Of a stretch of 64,000 nucleotides of DNA, positions 45,841 to 57,854 are shown one piece after another. Within the stretch, counting starts at the first letter, position 1, and each line of letters starts with the position of its first letter. The notes beneath the pieces are model-generated. The model saw only the letters and a list, made by a program, of their open reading frames with translations, made no database searches and was not told the origin of the DNA. The position numbers and the translations under genes were made by a program. The stretch is from Megamerina dolium. Taxonomy: Eukaryota; Arthropoda; Insecta; Diptera; Megamerinidae. The DNA is taken from positions 73,690,418 to 73,754,417 of the forward strand of contig OY978526.1 in NCBI GenBank assembly GCA_963854835.1. Reading direction: 5' to 3'.

Positions 45841-48800
45841 ACAATGCAAACAAAATCTTTTTGATTTATTATGCACACGAAAATAAGCTCTATAGAAGTC
45901 AATTTTTTCCTCTTCTTCTTCCCAGGATGTACTTTTCTCTACTTGTACAAAAAAAAATCTACTATAAAAATAGACTAGTCCAAAACGGTGAAAAAAATGC
46001 TTTAAATGTTTCAAATTTTAGGTTTTTCACAACGCCAGGTTATTTAAAAATTTTATTTACCTTAATGTACACTCAAAATTTGGCAATTTCCAATGTGAAA
46101 TATATGGATATTTAAGTGAGCTTGAAAATACTTTACACCTTTTTTTGCCTTTCATATTTGGCTATTGAAAGCCAATATCAATTTATGTTGCTTACAGAGA
46201 GGCCCATGAGTTGTTCCTGCTTTGTGTATGCTGGCATCAATAAATAGGAGTCACTTTATGCTTCTACTAGCAATAAAATTATTAAACTTCTACCCTAGAG
46301 TTACTAAGGTACCTGATTTTTTGCAACAACTGATTTTCCAAATTTTGTAAGAATCTCTATTAGAGAGCTAGCAATAAATACATTATAAAGCCGACTGGCT
46401 AATTTTCATATATTACAAGCTAGAATTTTTTCAACGAACTCAATCTAGAGAATCTGCTTCACTAAGTAATTTTTGGAGTAACTTTACTTTTTAGATCCCA
46501 GTGCGATGGTATATATATTATTTTCTTCAGATATTTGTTACCTCTTCATGATCGGAGATATATTCATAGTTGTCTATAAGGTACGAATCCATCTCTGGAA
46601 ATGCTGGACTATTCCAACCAAATTTCGTATGAGCTGCATATGATCTGTCAAGAACCACTAAAGGCTCTTGGCGAGTCCCAGAATATTAAAATTTATTTAC
46701 CAGTCAGTTATTTGCTGATTTACTGATGAATATTAAAGAGTAAAAGATTATCAGTAGAGTTGTAGGCGAACTTTTTTGAAATATTGGAATAATATTATAA
46801 TTAATTTTCTAATTCAATTTTTAAACCGAGGACTTTACTAAAATTACAATTATTTTTGTTAAAGTCTGCTTACACAATAATTTAACAAGTACAAAATACC
46901 GTTAATATTTATAGGAAGGCACATAGTAAATAATAATAGTAAATAATCGTAAATAATAATATTAAAATAAGTAATACTATACCGAAAGCTAAAAGAAAAA
47001 ACAAGAAAGTGAAAGTATGTACGTATGTACAATATACAACTTTTACTTTTGCTTCTTTTTGTTTTCAATACTATTTATTTACTATTTACATCCATATGTA
47101 TGCCTTTTACTATTAACCTTCATACTTACTCACAACAAAATTGTAGGTAAATAAATGAATAGTATGCATGGTAAAGTATCCTAATTATCTGAGTACATAA
47201 TTCAATTTCATCTCATTTTCTTCATTTTATTTTTGAAACCAAAAATTTAATTTAATTTGCTGACAAAGTGTGACTTTGTATTTTTTACCATTGTAATTAT
47301 GTATTCGACTGGACTTGGCTCGTATACGAATACATACATTTACAGATGTTACATTTTCATTTGTGAATTTAGTTTTGTTTGAGAAATTATATTTTCATTG
47401 TTAAGCATTAATTCCGTATTTGTATATTTGTATTTTATTTTGGGGGAAATCTAAGTACGATATACAATATAAGTATAGCCAGAAAAACGTGTGTAAATTT
47501 TATATCTAAATATCATGTAATTACTAAAAGCGGAAGTCATAATTATGTATTTGCGTTTGTGTTTATCACTGTTGTGTGTGAGTGTGTGTGTCTGTGAAAT
47601 TATTTGTTTGAATTTGTATGGCGTAAAAAAGCATTAATTTTAATTTTATGTATTAGAAATACACAAGACATACACACACACACATATATACATTCATACA
47701 TGCAATTTAGCTAACACATTACTGTTAACGCACTGTTAACTCGATGGCCGCAAGCCGAAACCAATATCGGTTGCAATTAAAATTTTCATTACTTTATCTA
47801 ACATCATATATCAGTAGATATGTGTGTATGTATATTGTAATAATACTCAAACATATAATTCATACGCATCCGTCTATACATTTCATGTTAGTATGTAATT
47901 TTCATAGATTGCATATAAATTGTGATGAATTGCTAATGATTATCGTTCAATTACAAATATATACTTTTACACGTAGTACTTGTACGTTACGTATTCTACA
48001 TAGAGATGCGCATATCACAATTTACGCATTAGGTATGCCAATTTTTGGGTCTGGTGCTGATCTCGGATTTCAAATAATATCCAAAGGAATTTAGGAGTAT
48101 ACGAAATTTACTTCTGATATTATTGAAATATTATAAAATACTTTGAAAATTATAAACTAATTGAAAATAAAGCTTTTTTTCTTTTTTAAATGACGGATAT
48201 GATCTCCTATATAAGCAATTTCTCAGAAGAAGAACAATTTGAACATTAAAAATAACCTCGACGTTTGATTGCTTATTATTGCATATTATTTTTGTCGATC
48301 TAAATAGATTTTTAAATCAATAATTTGTAATTTTTCTTTTCTAGTTCTTTATCCTTTAAAAAGCAATACCAAAATTTTCCGTACCATATTCAAGCTGGAA
48401 TCACGGGATTGGCATTACTCATACGCATACATAAAAAATAGTGTTATGCGTGCAAATTAATGATTTATTAATAGATAGAACATTTTTTTGTAATTTACAA
48501 AATAAGTAATAATGATAATAATAGGTATAGAAATGAATGTTTAGCATGTAATGTACATACTTCATTATTTTTTCAAATTATTTTCAATTGAATTTTAATT
48601 TCGAAATAAAGCAATTAATATTGTGTAAATAAATAATAAGTGAGAGTGATACTAATTGAAATGTAGGACATTTCAAAGTTGAATAGTGAACACTATATTC
48701 ATATGATAATGGTTAGGGTCTGCAAGCAAGGTTTAATTTGAAAAAAAAAAAAAAAACTAAATGTGTTCTCATCCAAAATGCAGATTGTGTTAGTATTGAA

Positions 48801-51800
48801 GTATGGAATTCTTTATTCCATACTTCAATATTCAATATTTATTCTATATTTATTATTGTAGCAAATTTCCACCAACTATTTAATAGCATTAGCCTTGGTC
48901 CATGTTCATCGTTCCAATTCCAGCTTGATCACCTCAACCGCATTCTTTCAGAAAGTCAAAATCTTTGTAAATATTTTGGCATGAAAACAGCTTTATGGTA
49001 ATATTCTGAAAATCGAATTTTCTAACAGTTCTGCCACTTTGAATTGACGAATAAGGGTAGGCCTCTTGTAATAGTGCTACTAATATAACACTGACAACAA
49101 TACTGAGAGTAAACCTTAAGTTGTGTCCCATGGACAAAGATGAAAAATTCGGCTAAAGATCTTTGGGTGGGAAATATTTTGCTTTCTTAGCTGCAAACAT
49201 TAAATTTGCTAGTCGTATTCTCCAAACTTTTATATAGTTTAAATTCACGGAGACTGAAATTAAGGGAATTCTGCTCACGCATCACTATGGACCTATAGGC
49301 GTACGAGTATAATTTGCTTACATTATCCATGTGTATAACATAACCGAATTTCATGGATGGATGCCATAAAAAATTTTGCCCATCTAAGTTTTTCAAAATT
49401 CCAAATTATCGAAAATACTTTTATAATTTCATCCAAAAACTCATATTTTGACTTTTTTAAAAAAGTTAATGAACAAAAGTTCAACAAAAATAAAACTAGA
49501 AAAAAATTAAAATGGAAAATTATTATTAAATGATACTACTGACTCGATAAAGCTTTATTAACGGTAAATCCAAAAATTTAAGGGTGCTAGAAATTATCTA
49601 AACACTATTTCGTATTATTCTCGACTACTGCCTTCACTAGGTCACTTCAAAACTACATAATCACCGTGTCATCGTGGCATTGGGGTATTAATTGGTTATT
49701 GCCTGGTAGGGACTCATGGATGCAAAATAATAAAAATACAAAAAAAAAAATGCCAGAAAGAAGATTCAGAGGAAGCTCGATAACATTTTCTTTTCGCTCT
49801 TATCCTGCGATCTGGAAGAAGTCACTGCAATACCTAGAATCCCCAACATTACGGCAGCTAAAAGTTGGTCCGCATATGGGGAAAGCTTCTCTACTGAGAT
49901 TTTCCAACAGCTTTGCCGATATCTACGACCTCCAATTGAATTGAAAGACGTCCAATTTGGTTTCGCATAAAGTCCTAGGAGGTCCATGCGTCTGTTTAAC
50001 ATAAGCTACCTTAACATACCTTGGTTGAGTTATTCAAAAATACTGCAAAAATATGCATGCAAAGCTTAAACGTTCTTAATATCAGAATGTGGGTCAAGTG
50101 CTAACCTTATATTGGTAACAATTTAATTACTGCTACATTACCAAGAGGATGAAATCGATCGTCCTGTAATTTCCCAGGTTTTACTTTTACCCAACATTCT
50201 CTACAATTATGATCTATACTCTGCTAAATGATAGAGAAGTTAAGAGCAGAACAAAGCACAAAGCCCAAGATCTCCGTTGAAGGAATCAAGGAATTGGTAA
50301 TCTGACTCAACGGGCGATAGGAAGCAAAAAACAGAAACGACTAGAAAAATGATCCAATAACTAAAATCATTTATATGTGTAACATAAGAATGATGTATAA
50401 TTTGATGGCTATTAATTTTTTTTTTTTTTTTTGGACAAACGCAAATCACTTTGAAAAATTGCAGCAATTAGATTTGTTTTTTCTTTTTTCGTTTTTAATG
50501 AAATACTGCACTACTAACCTACATTTCCATTGTATATCGAGCAATTAAACTAAAATATAAAAAAGTAGACTTGTTTATGATTTTTTAAGCATACATATAA
50601 GTGTGTGAAAAATTAGCCTACCTGCTTTTTAAGTGACCAACTCAAAAACATGTATTTTTTTTTATGTGCTTACTATCTAAGGTACAATAAAAGACAGCCG
50701 CTTATTAAAAGAAATTATATGCATAATTTTGTATATAAGAAAATATTTTTATAACAATTTTTGCTTTCTATTTTTACCGTTTTAAATGAAACTAGGCGAA
50801 AAAAAAAGTGTTAACGCAACGCAATAATTTTGTGCGTAAATTTCAACAAGTTTTTTTTTTTTCTCTCATTCGGTTTGTTGTTAATTAACATAAATAACAG
50901 TGACAAAAGTTGTTCTCTCTGTAAATAGTAGGTAAAGTGAGAAAAAAAAAAGAAAATATCAACAACAATAACAAAAAAGCAAGACTAAAATGTAGGTCTC
51001 ATTGACATCGTACAAAGAATTAGCATTTTTTGTATTTTCTTGTTTTTGTTTTTTAGGTAATGTTGTTCATGGTGTTTTAAAAGAAAACGTAAATAATCGA
51101 AAGTCGTAAGTTGACTTTCGTTTAAACATTGTTTTTATTTTCATACTTTTGACTATACTATTTATGTAGATACATATAACTTTTTGCAAAATACAAAAAA
51201 AAAAAAATACACAATAAATAATACAAGAGGGAAAGGAAAAAAAATGAAACGATTTATTGTGCAACACGACGATGCTGTTTGCTGTTATAAAATGCGGTAA
51301 TCGTTTTTAATCGTCATCATCATGATCTGTCTGTTTGTGTTGGGTAATGTTTAAGCTTTTTTTTTTGTTTTTTTCGTTTTGTGTGTAATTTCTGTCTTTG
51401 CAGTTTTTGTTGGTGTGAAAATCTCGCAGCTAAGTGCGGTAAAAGTTGAAATGTAACTTTATGTGTAAATTACAAGAAAAAATTATACCCAAAATATACA
51501 CACAAAATGTTGTCTTCTTCGCAAAAAAACAATTCCATAATTTTTTCTGAAATTTTTCAGATTAAACAATTTGATATAAATTTTCGCTACATTGCACATT
51601 CTAGCCCGTTCGAATACTATGTACCTTCTATTATCCGTATAATATGTTTTAAATGACACGTAATTGAATTTATACCCATTCACTTCTGGCCAACAGGTTT
51701 TAATTTAATTTCGTTTATATTGTCATTGACAATTGTTTGTATTTTCCAAACAAACATACACACTCATACATGCATACACATTTACAGATAGTTGATTTCT

Positions 51801-52465
51801 TTGAAAAAAGAAAAAAAGAAAAACAACAAAAAGGAAAAAAGTGAATTTGTTCGGCATTTTACCCCAAATTTGTGGTGTAAACCAGAGTTGGTTGATATTA
51901 TTGCCGGTACATGATGATCTCCATAATATGAGTACAACATATAGAGCTGCGTGAATATATGCATGTATGTATGTATACTATATGCCATATATTCAGTATG
52001 TATATTCAGATATTTTATTGCATCCGACTAAAATAAAACAACCACGAACTGAAAGCAAAACAAATCAAAAGTTGAACTCGTTTCATTTGCAGCAGGAACC
52101 TGTTTTGTATTATATGTATTATTATTATTATTATTAATATTATTATTTTCTTCTTCTACTTGTTGTTGCTCAAATGTGACGTCGTTGTCGACACTATTCA
52201 ATAGCAGGTAACAAACAGCAAACAACAAGAGATATTCATACACGTATCAGATAAGATATAAATGTTTTACAGATTGATGCTGCTGGTGCTATAATACCAA
52301 GTAGTGATGGAAATGTTAAGCTTTATTATGTTTCAATTTAAAATATTAACATGTTACTTTTAGGAGCATATTTTGCCTAAATCAGTTGCAAATACAAATG
52401 GCATAATATAAATGCATTTAGTAAAATCGAATGTTTTCTCAATTTTCATCCAAAATATTTGAATA
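45841..52465. other. Long non-coding stretch
   Basis: No gene recognised. It includes a perfect 15-bp hairpin at 48794-48830, a GT-rich stretch near 47574-47592, CA repeats near 47672-47684, and long A or T runs (48740-48756, 50418-50432, 51196-51208). Patches at about 46500-46680, 48880-49180 and 49610-50290 are less AT-rich, and the frames at 49666-49944 and 49766-50002 lie there. I recognise no domain and suspect old element debris. A (TTA)n microsatellite lies near 52118-52134. Confidence 0.45.
48794..48830. other. Perfect 15-bp inverted repeat (hairpin)
   Basis: TATTGAAGTATGGAA pairs exactly with TTCCATACTTCAATA across a 7-nt loop (TTCTTTA). It is short and AT-rich. There is no evidence that it is expressed. 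Confidence 0.8.
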
Positions 52466-53340
52466 TGCTGTGTTCATATAAATAGTTGTATATATTCGTG
52501 CACAAAGTACAGTCTAAAAGATACTTTAGTATGGAAAGTAAGCGTGGTTTTCATCCGATTCAACTTTTTTTTTTTAATAAACCGTTCACTATCAAATATA
52601 ATTATATGTACCGCTTGTTTCAGCTTGATAATTTCATACTTATGCAAGCGAAGAGTGAAAAAATACATGCGGAAGCATAAATTTGTATGGGAGGTAGGCG
52701 TAATTTTTATCCGATTCAACTCATTTTTTAATATCTCTTTGACTTGGTAAATATAATCTTATGTATCGAATTTTAGCTTGATAACTTTATATTTACATCA
52801 TATATTTACATTCCACAATATACTTTTGTATGGGAGGTAGGCTTAATTTTCATTCAATTTCGCTCATTTTCTAACTTGCTCATATATTGGCAAATATAAT
52901 CATATATGTCGAGTTTTAGCCTAATAACTTTATATTATCGTGCTCAAAATGTGCAGGTTGGAGTTTTATCCGATTACACTTATTTTTGAAATACTCAATT
53001 AATTATTAAATATGGTTGTCTTTACCGAGTTTCAGCTTAATAACTTTATATTTTCGCACAGAAAGTGTTATATCACACATTCAACGACGCACTTTTATAT
53101 GAGAGATGGGCGTGGTTTTCATCCGATTACGACCATTTCCTAATATATCAATTCTGTGCTAAAAATAAATTGTTATACCAAGTTTTAGTGAGAATGCTTT
53201 ATATTTTCAAAGACAATGTGTGAAAACATTAATTCAACAATATACTTTTGTAGGAGAGTTAGTCACCAATTTTGTAATATATTGATTCTGTGATACTTCT
53301 AAATACTTTTTAATAAGTTTTATGTACATCCAACTAGTCA
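52466..53340 (-). repeat. Family-A array, locus A7
   Basis: Minus-oriented units, with 'tttgtatgggaggtaggcgtaattttcatccgatt' variants at about 52529, 52681, 52826, 52955 (hallmark lost), 53093 and 53246. Period about 140-155 bp. Confidence 0.8.
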
Positions 53341-53626
53341 TATTTTTAATGAAAGTTCCCATTTCTGTAAAAAGTAGGGGATTTATTTCTTGAGAATCAC
53401 ATAAATACACACAAAATAAAAACCAAAATAGTATTCATTCGACGAAATAATTCTCGATTGAAGAAGAATTCATATGAATGAAAAATACTTTAAAAACTAC
53501 TTATGGTATCAGTTTTTTCTTTTACATATAACCATTATAGTTTTAAATTATTGATTTCCATCTTACTCTAGTGCACTTGTATGTGTACGAATATTGAAGT
53601 AATTGTGTAATTCGATTATTTATCTA

Positions 53627-54284
53627 TCAGATGTAGTAAAAAGAAATCCATTATTTTTCTAATAGATGGCTTTAGTAATCTGTATTTCGCGTTGCATAGC
53701 AGGATTACGTTACGGCTCAAACGGTGGCCAAGCCAGGATTAACAATCAGGAAGATTTTGCTATGTGTTGGCAGGAAAGCATCTACTATGAGCTGCTCCCC
53801 TACGGCCAAACTCTTAATTCAGTCCTGTACTGTCAACAATTAGACCGTCTGAAGGAAGTAATCGCACAGAAACGGCTAGCTTTGACCAATAGGAGAGGAA
53901 TTGTGTTCCATTAGGACAACGCCAGGCCACACACATCGATAGTGACTTGCCAGAAGCTCTGGGAGCTTGGTTGGGAGGTTCTTATACATCCACCTTATAG
54001 TCCGGACCTGGCATCAAGTGATTACTAAATGTTCCTATCTATGGAGAATGATTTTGCTGGTGAAAAATTCGCCTCAAGAGAAGCTTGTGAAAATCGACTG
54101 TCCCAGTTTTTTGCCAATAGGTACGAGGGTTTCTAAGAGAGTACCATTATGAAATTACCTTCCAAATTGCAATAAGTTATCGAACAAAAAGGTGCATATT
54201 TGATCTAAATCGGATCATTCTATCTATGCTATATAAACCTCCAATTTAATCCAAAAATAATGGATTTCTTTTTACAAGACCTTA
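53627..54284 (+). mobile_element. Internally deleted mariner-family transposon
   Basis: 658 bp with terminal inverted repeats of about 32 bp. The inner 23 bases (53636-53658, beginning GTAAAAAGAAATCC) are matched exactly by their reverse complement at 54253-54275, and the outer bases match with about four differences. TA lies at both borders (53625-53626 and 54285-54286). The interior holds the C-terminal half of a mariner transposase. Roughly the first half of a usual 1.3-kb element is missing. Confidence 0.88.
53695..54215 (+). pseudogene. Mariner transposase, C-terminal remnant
   Basis: Recognisable mariner blocks are IYYELLPYGQTLNS, YCQQLDRLKEVIAQKR and RRGIVFH, then a stop where mariners have HQDNARPHTS (here DNARPHTS is intact and carries the second catalytic Asp). 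WEVLIHPPYSPDLASSDY follows (the third Asp, DD34D type, lies in SPDL..SDY), then another stop and FAGEKFASREACENRL. A frameshift lies upstream near 53760. With two in-frame stops, a frameshift and the N-terminal half missing, it cannot make active transposase. Confidence 0.88.
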
Positions 54285-54286
54285 TA

Positions 54287-56045
54287 TGTTGCATAAAGTT
54301 TTTATCGATAATCTATTGTATAGTAGAATAACGGTAACAAAAATTACTAATATTATAATTGTAATTATTATTTGCCGGCTAATATTTTTCATAATGTACC
54401 TAATATTTATTTTCATATCAAATACTCGTATGTGAACATTTTAAATGGAATGCTATTACCATATTTGTTATTTATCGCAAAATTTTAAAACATATTAAGT
54501 ATTTACTTAATTAATATATATATACATACATACTACATATGTATACATATAATTATTTAACAATTTATTTATTTGCATGCTTGTTAATAAATAAATTGTT
54601 TATTATATTGATAACAATCGTTTGTATGTCGGTACAATTTGTTGACATTCAATATGATGTTGCGTTGTAAAATGCATTCATGCGTAATTTCATGCCAATT
54701 GAAATTTAATCAATGTGAATATAATTAAAATAAATCAATTAAAATATACTGAATAGATACTAACAAAGATTATAATAAATAACAAAGACAAAATAACAAG
54801 CAACAATAATTAAATTGATTAGAAAGGTTGTATTCGTATTTTAATTTATGTTAAAAATACTGATGTAATAGGTTAAATATATGCAGGAGCATTGTCTGAT
54901 CATATGCATTAGCTTATTGAGTGATAGTATGGTACAGTACATGCTTACTTATCTATTTAAGTAAGTACATTATACGATTATTGCCTGCTTTTAGGCATTT
55001 CCTTACTTTAATACAATATTATAGGTACTAATTAGAAATATTGCTATATTTTTACGATTGTCAGTCTTGTATATTTTTATGAACATTAATTCATTTAATA
55101 AGGGAATTTTTACGTGAATTATTTTTTTGCTATATATACTATGGCTATCAGACTTGGACGTTTGGCTTATACATTAACATGTATATAGCATAATGATGTG
55201 CATTATTATTATTTTTAATATTCAATATATTTATGTTTCAATTATAACTTCATATAGAATTTCCGCTAATTTACTTATATGTATTGTAAAAATTGCTAAT
55301 TTTTTTGTATAAGAAACCCATAAAATTATTACCCATATTATTAACCAAAAAAATAATCAAAAATTAAAAAATTGCATTAATAAATTATTAATGAATAAAA
55401 TTTAATTCGGTATACTTATCCATATAGTACAAGTGCATAAACTTATGTTTTAGTACTGTTAATTACAAAAGGGAAAAATTTACTCAAAAATGATCAATCA
55501 TAGATATAAATACATAATTGTGTTTCTTCATTTATTAGTAGTATTTTATAGCTCCCGTGCAGTAGTGAATAACGTTATAATACTGTTGCAATTTATGATG
55601 CACACATGCACATATTGTTGTTATGGTTGCAATATATGAGCACTTACCATTATGAAAATAAAGAAACAACGAAGAGAAAAATTACAAAATATAAAAATTC
55701 AAGGCGAATACGAATAGCCATTGGCATATGAAATGTTTGACCTGATTTGTAGCTAATTGAATTTTTATACTCATATGTAGTAACAAATTGAATTGTTATT
55801 ATTATTATTTTTCATTATACCGAATGAATTTTCAAAGTGCATTTTGTTGCACTAATAAAGAAAAAAATATATTTTAAGATTTTTCTATTTGTACTTAGTC
55901 ATAAGAGAAAAAAACAACAAATATTAAACGAATATTCATAGTATGCTCGTATAGTAAAATCATTTGTGTTTACTTTTCTATTACCTTTTTTTGTTTTTCT
56001 TGGCTTTTAACTACAACCAATAATCGATTTTGGCCAATGTAAGAG
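54287..56045. other. AT-rich non-coding stretch
   Basis: Very AT-rich, with no gene or element recognised. Several ATTA/TAAT-rich blocks (54480-54600, 55310-55410). Confidence 0.5.
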
Positions 56046-56049
56046 CATT

Positions 56050-56262
56050 TTTCACCATTCGTTTCTGTTTTTAGTTTGCTAATGCCAGCGGTGAAATCCA
56101 AATCTGAACACCTTTGCGTTGCAAGTACTTTGTTCTTCCATTAGGGGTTTCGGTTGGATGCTGGGTCTTTCATTCGTTCAATGTGAACAAATCAACGTAG
56201 CCTCATAATTCGAATGTTTTTTATAACATCAATATTGGTATACAGCTCGTACAAAGAGAATA
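56050..56262 (-). mobile_element. Degenerate LINE remnant related to the element at 3003-4031
   Basis: It is colinear with the 3' part of that LINE. Matching blocks are 'agtactttgttcttccattaggggttt' (compare 'agtacttggtctttccaccggaggttt'), 'ttcattcgttcaatgtga', and 'atcaatattggtatacagctcgtaca' (compare 'gtcaatatcggcatacagctcgtaca'). It carries many substitutions and internal deletions and has no open frame, so it is much older than the first copy. Confidence 0.65.
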
Positions 56263-56269
56263 GTTGTGA

Positions 56270-56445
56270 ATTCCTTTAGCAGTACTTGTATCGAAAATCG
56301 GATATATGTTTTTGAAAACATCATGGGAGCCCCAATAAAGAAAGAAGACATAGGGTATACATTTCCACTAAAATATTGAGAAGAACAAATTAAAGGATGT
56401 CGGTTTTACATTTCACTTTTCAACTTTTCATCACCATTCGAAGGT
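56270..56445 (+). repeat. Family-B repeat, locus B4 left part
   Basis: Family-B segments ('gggagccccaataaag', 'gaagacatagggta', 'gaagaacaaatta', 'gatgtcggttttacatttcac'). The unit is interrupted by the SINE at 56458 and resumes at 56825. Confidence 0.65.
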
Positions 56446-56457
56446 GACCCTTAGGCA

Positions 56458-56812
56458 TAAAAATAAATAAATATGTGGCACTTAAAGCCCCAAAGGGCTC
56501 ATTGGCCGAGCTTCTCTTCCATTGCTGTTGTGCGTCTTAAATTTGGACAGTATTAGAAGGGACCTACTTATTTTAACCGGTTCCGAACGGCAGAACACTT
56601 GTGACATCACTTTTTCTGAGCTTTGTCACAGAGTTCTTTTAGAAGCTTTTTCATGGCAAGTTGTTACTGTCGGAAGAATTGCCAATTGCTTGCCGACAGG
56701 TGGGTACCATTCGAAAGAAAAATCTTATCGATATTAAATTTGTTATGCATCAGCCGGGGATTGAACCACGACCTACAGATCAGAAGGCGAACACACTAAC
56801 CACTGAGCTACG
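56458..56812 (-). mobile_element. tRNA-derived SINE (copy A, most complete)
   Basis: 355 bp on the minus strand. The head is tRNA-like, with an A box TAGCTCAGTGG (complement of 56800-56810) and a B box GGTTCAATCCC (complement of 56757-56767), the internal RNA polymerase III promoter. A family-specific body follows, and the tail is CCACATATTTATTTATTTTTA. A 12-bp direct repeat GACCCTTAGGCA flanks it (56446-56457 and 56813-56824). The tRNA fold beyond the boxes is poor, so this is a SINE and not a tRNA gene. Confidence 0.85.
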
Positions 56813-56824
56813 GACCCTTAGGCA

Positions 56825-57450
56825 GACATGGGGGTATTTGGTGATTTTCAGTTGTTTCAATGTTAATTTTGTATGAAGCCCTCCAAAAGAAGTATATATA
56901 TGAGATATGTATATTCCAGACAAATGATAGGGAGTAAAAATAAATGGTTGTCGGTGATATGTTTGAGCCCTTTAAAGGATCATCTTTTTATAAAATAACT
57001 TATTTTTTAGAGAAGCCCTTAAGGAGATGCAGAGGTAAGCATATTCGTGTAAAATGTTGGTGTGGTAAAATTAGTGGATGTCGACTTTATATGTCACCGT
57101 TCTAGAGGCGATTCTTCGACAGAATTGGGAATATTTATCGATTTTCAGAATATTTCATCCCACTATAGGACCCTCTTTTTGGAAAAAATTAAATTTTGTA
57201 GTGGAGATTATATTCAGAAGAAAAAATTACTATAAAAATTCATGGAGTTATAATACAAATTTTTCATCTCTAAGGATGACTCTTGAAGAACTGTGAGGTT
57301 GTTTTCAATTTATTGAAATATTGGAACAAAATCATCATTGACTCAAATTTATTAATTAGAGGAAAATTTCTGTGAGGTTAGAATTTTTCATTTCAATCTA
57401 AAAACAATACTTTGAAAAAAAAATTGAATTTTTTTAAGACCCAGATAAAT
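56825..57450 (+). repeat. Family-B repeats, locus B4 right part
   Basis: It continues the unit split by the SINE ('gacatgggggtatttggtgattttcagt'). A second unit follows at about 56990-57160 ('gatgtcgactttatatgtcaccgttctagaggcgattcttcg', 'atttatcgattttcag'), then a weaker third. Confidence 0.7.
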
Positions 57451-57530
57451 GTTTATTTTGCCATTTATCGAATACAGCGTATGGTCAAGCCTCTCAAATG
57501 TGTCAAATATGTTCATGTATAATATATTTG

Positions 57531-57839
57531 TGTGCCGTAACTCCGTGGCTAGTGCATTAGCTTTCTGATCTGTTTGAAAGATTTTTCTTTCGAACCTTAC
57601 CCAAGTGTCGGCAGCCTATTAGCAATTCTTTCCGCAGTAACACTTTGCCGTGAAAAGCTTCTTAAAAGAGCTCTGTGACAAATCTCAGAAAAGAGGTGTC
57701 ACAAGGGTTCTACCGTTCGGCACCGATCTTCTAATTCTGTTCAAAATTCACACGCACTACAGTACTCAAAAGAAGTTTGGCCAAAGGGCCCTTCGGGACC
57801 TATATGTGTCACATATTTATTATAATTTTTTATTTTTTG
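57531..57839 (+). mobile_element. tRNA-derived SINE (copy B)
   Basis: 309 bp on the plus strand. It starts GCCGTAACTCCGTGGCTAG (degenerate A box). Compared with copy A it lacks the B-box segment, by a deletion of about 50 bp after 'tctgatctgt'. The body is shared (gtcggcag, 'aaaagcttcttaaaagagctctgtgacaaa', 'aagggcccttcggg') and the tail is 'tcacatatttattataa'. A 15-bp direct repeat TGTATAATATATTTG flanks it (57516-57530 and 57840-57854). Confidence 0.85.
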
Positions 57840-57854
57840 TGTATAATATATTTG

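Noticed and set aside
56750..56812. A genuine tRNA gene on the minus strand
   Set aside because: A and B boxes are present, but the acceptor and anticodon arms do not pair well, the sequence continues into a SINE body, and a target duplication surrounds the whole unit.
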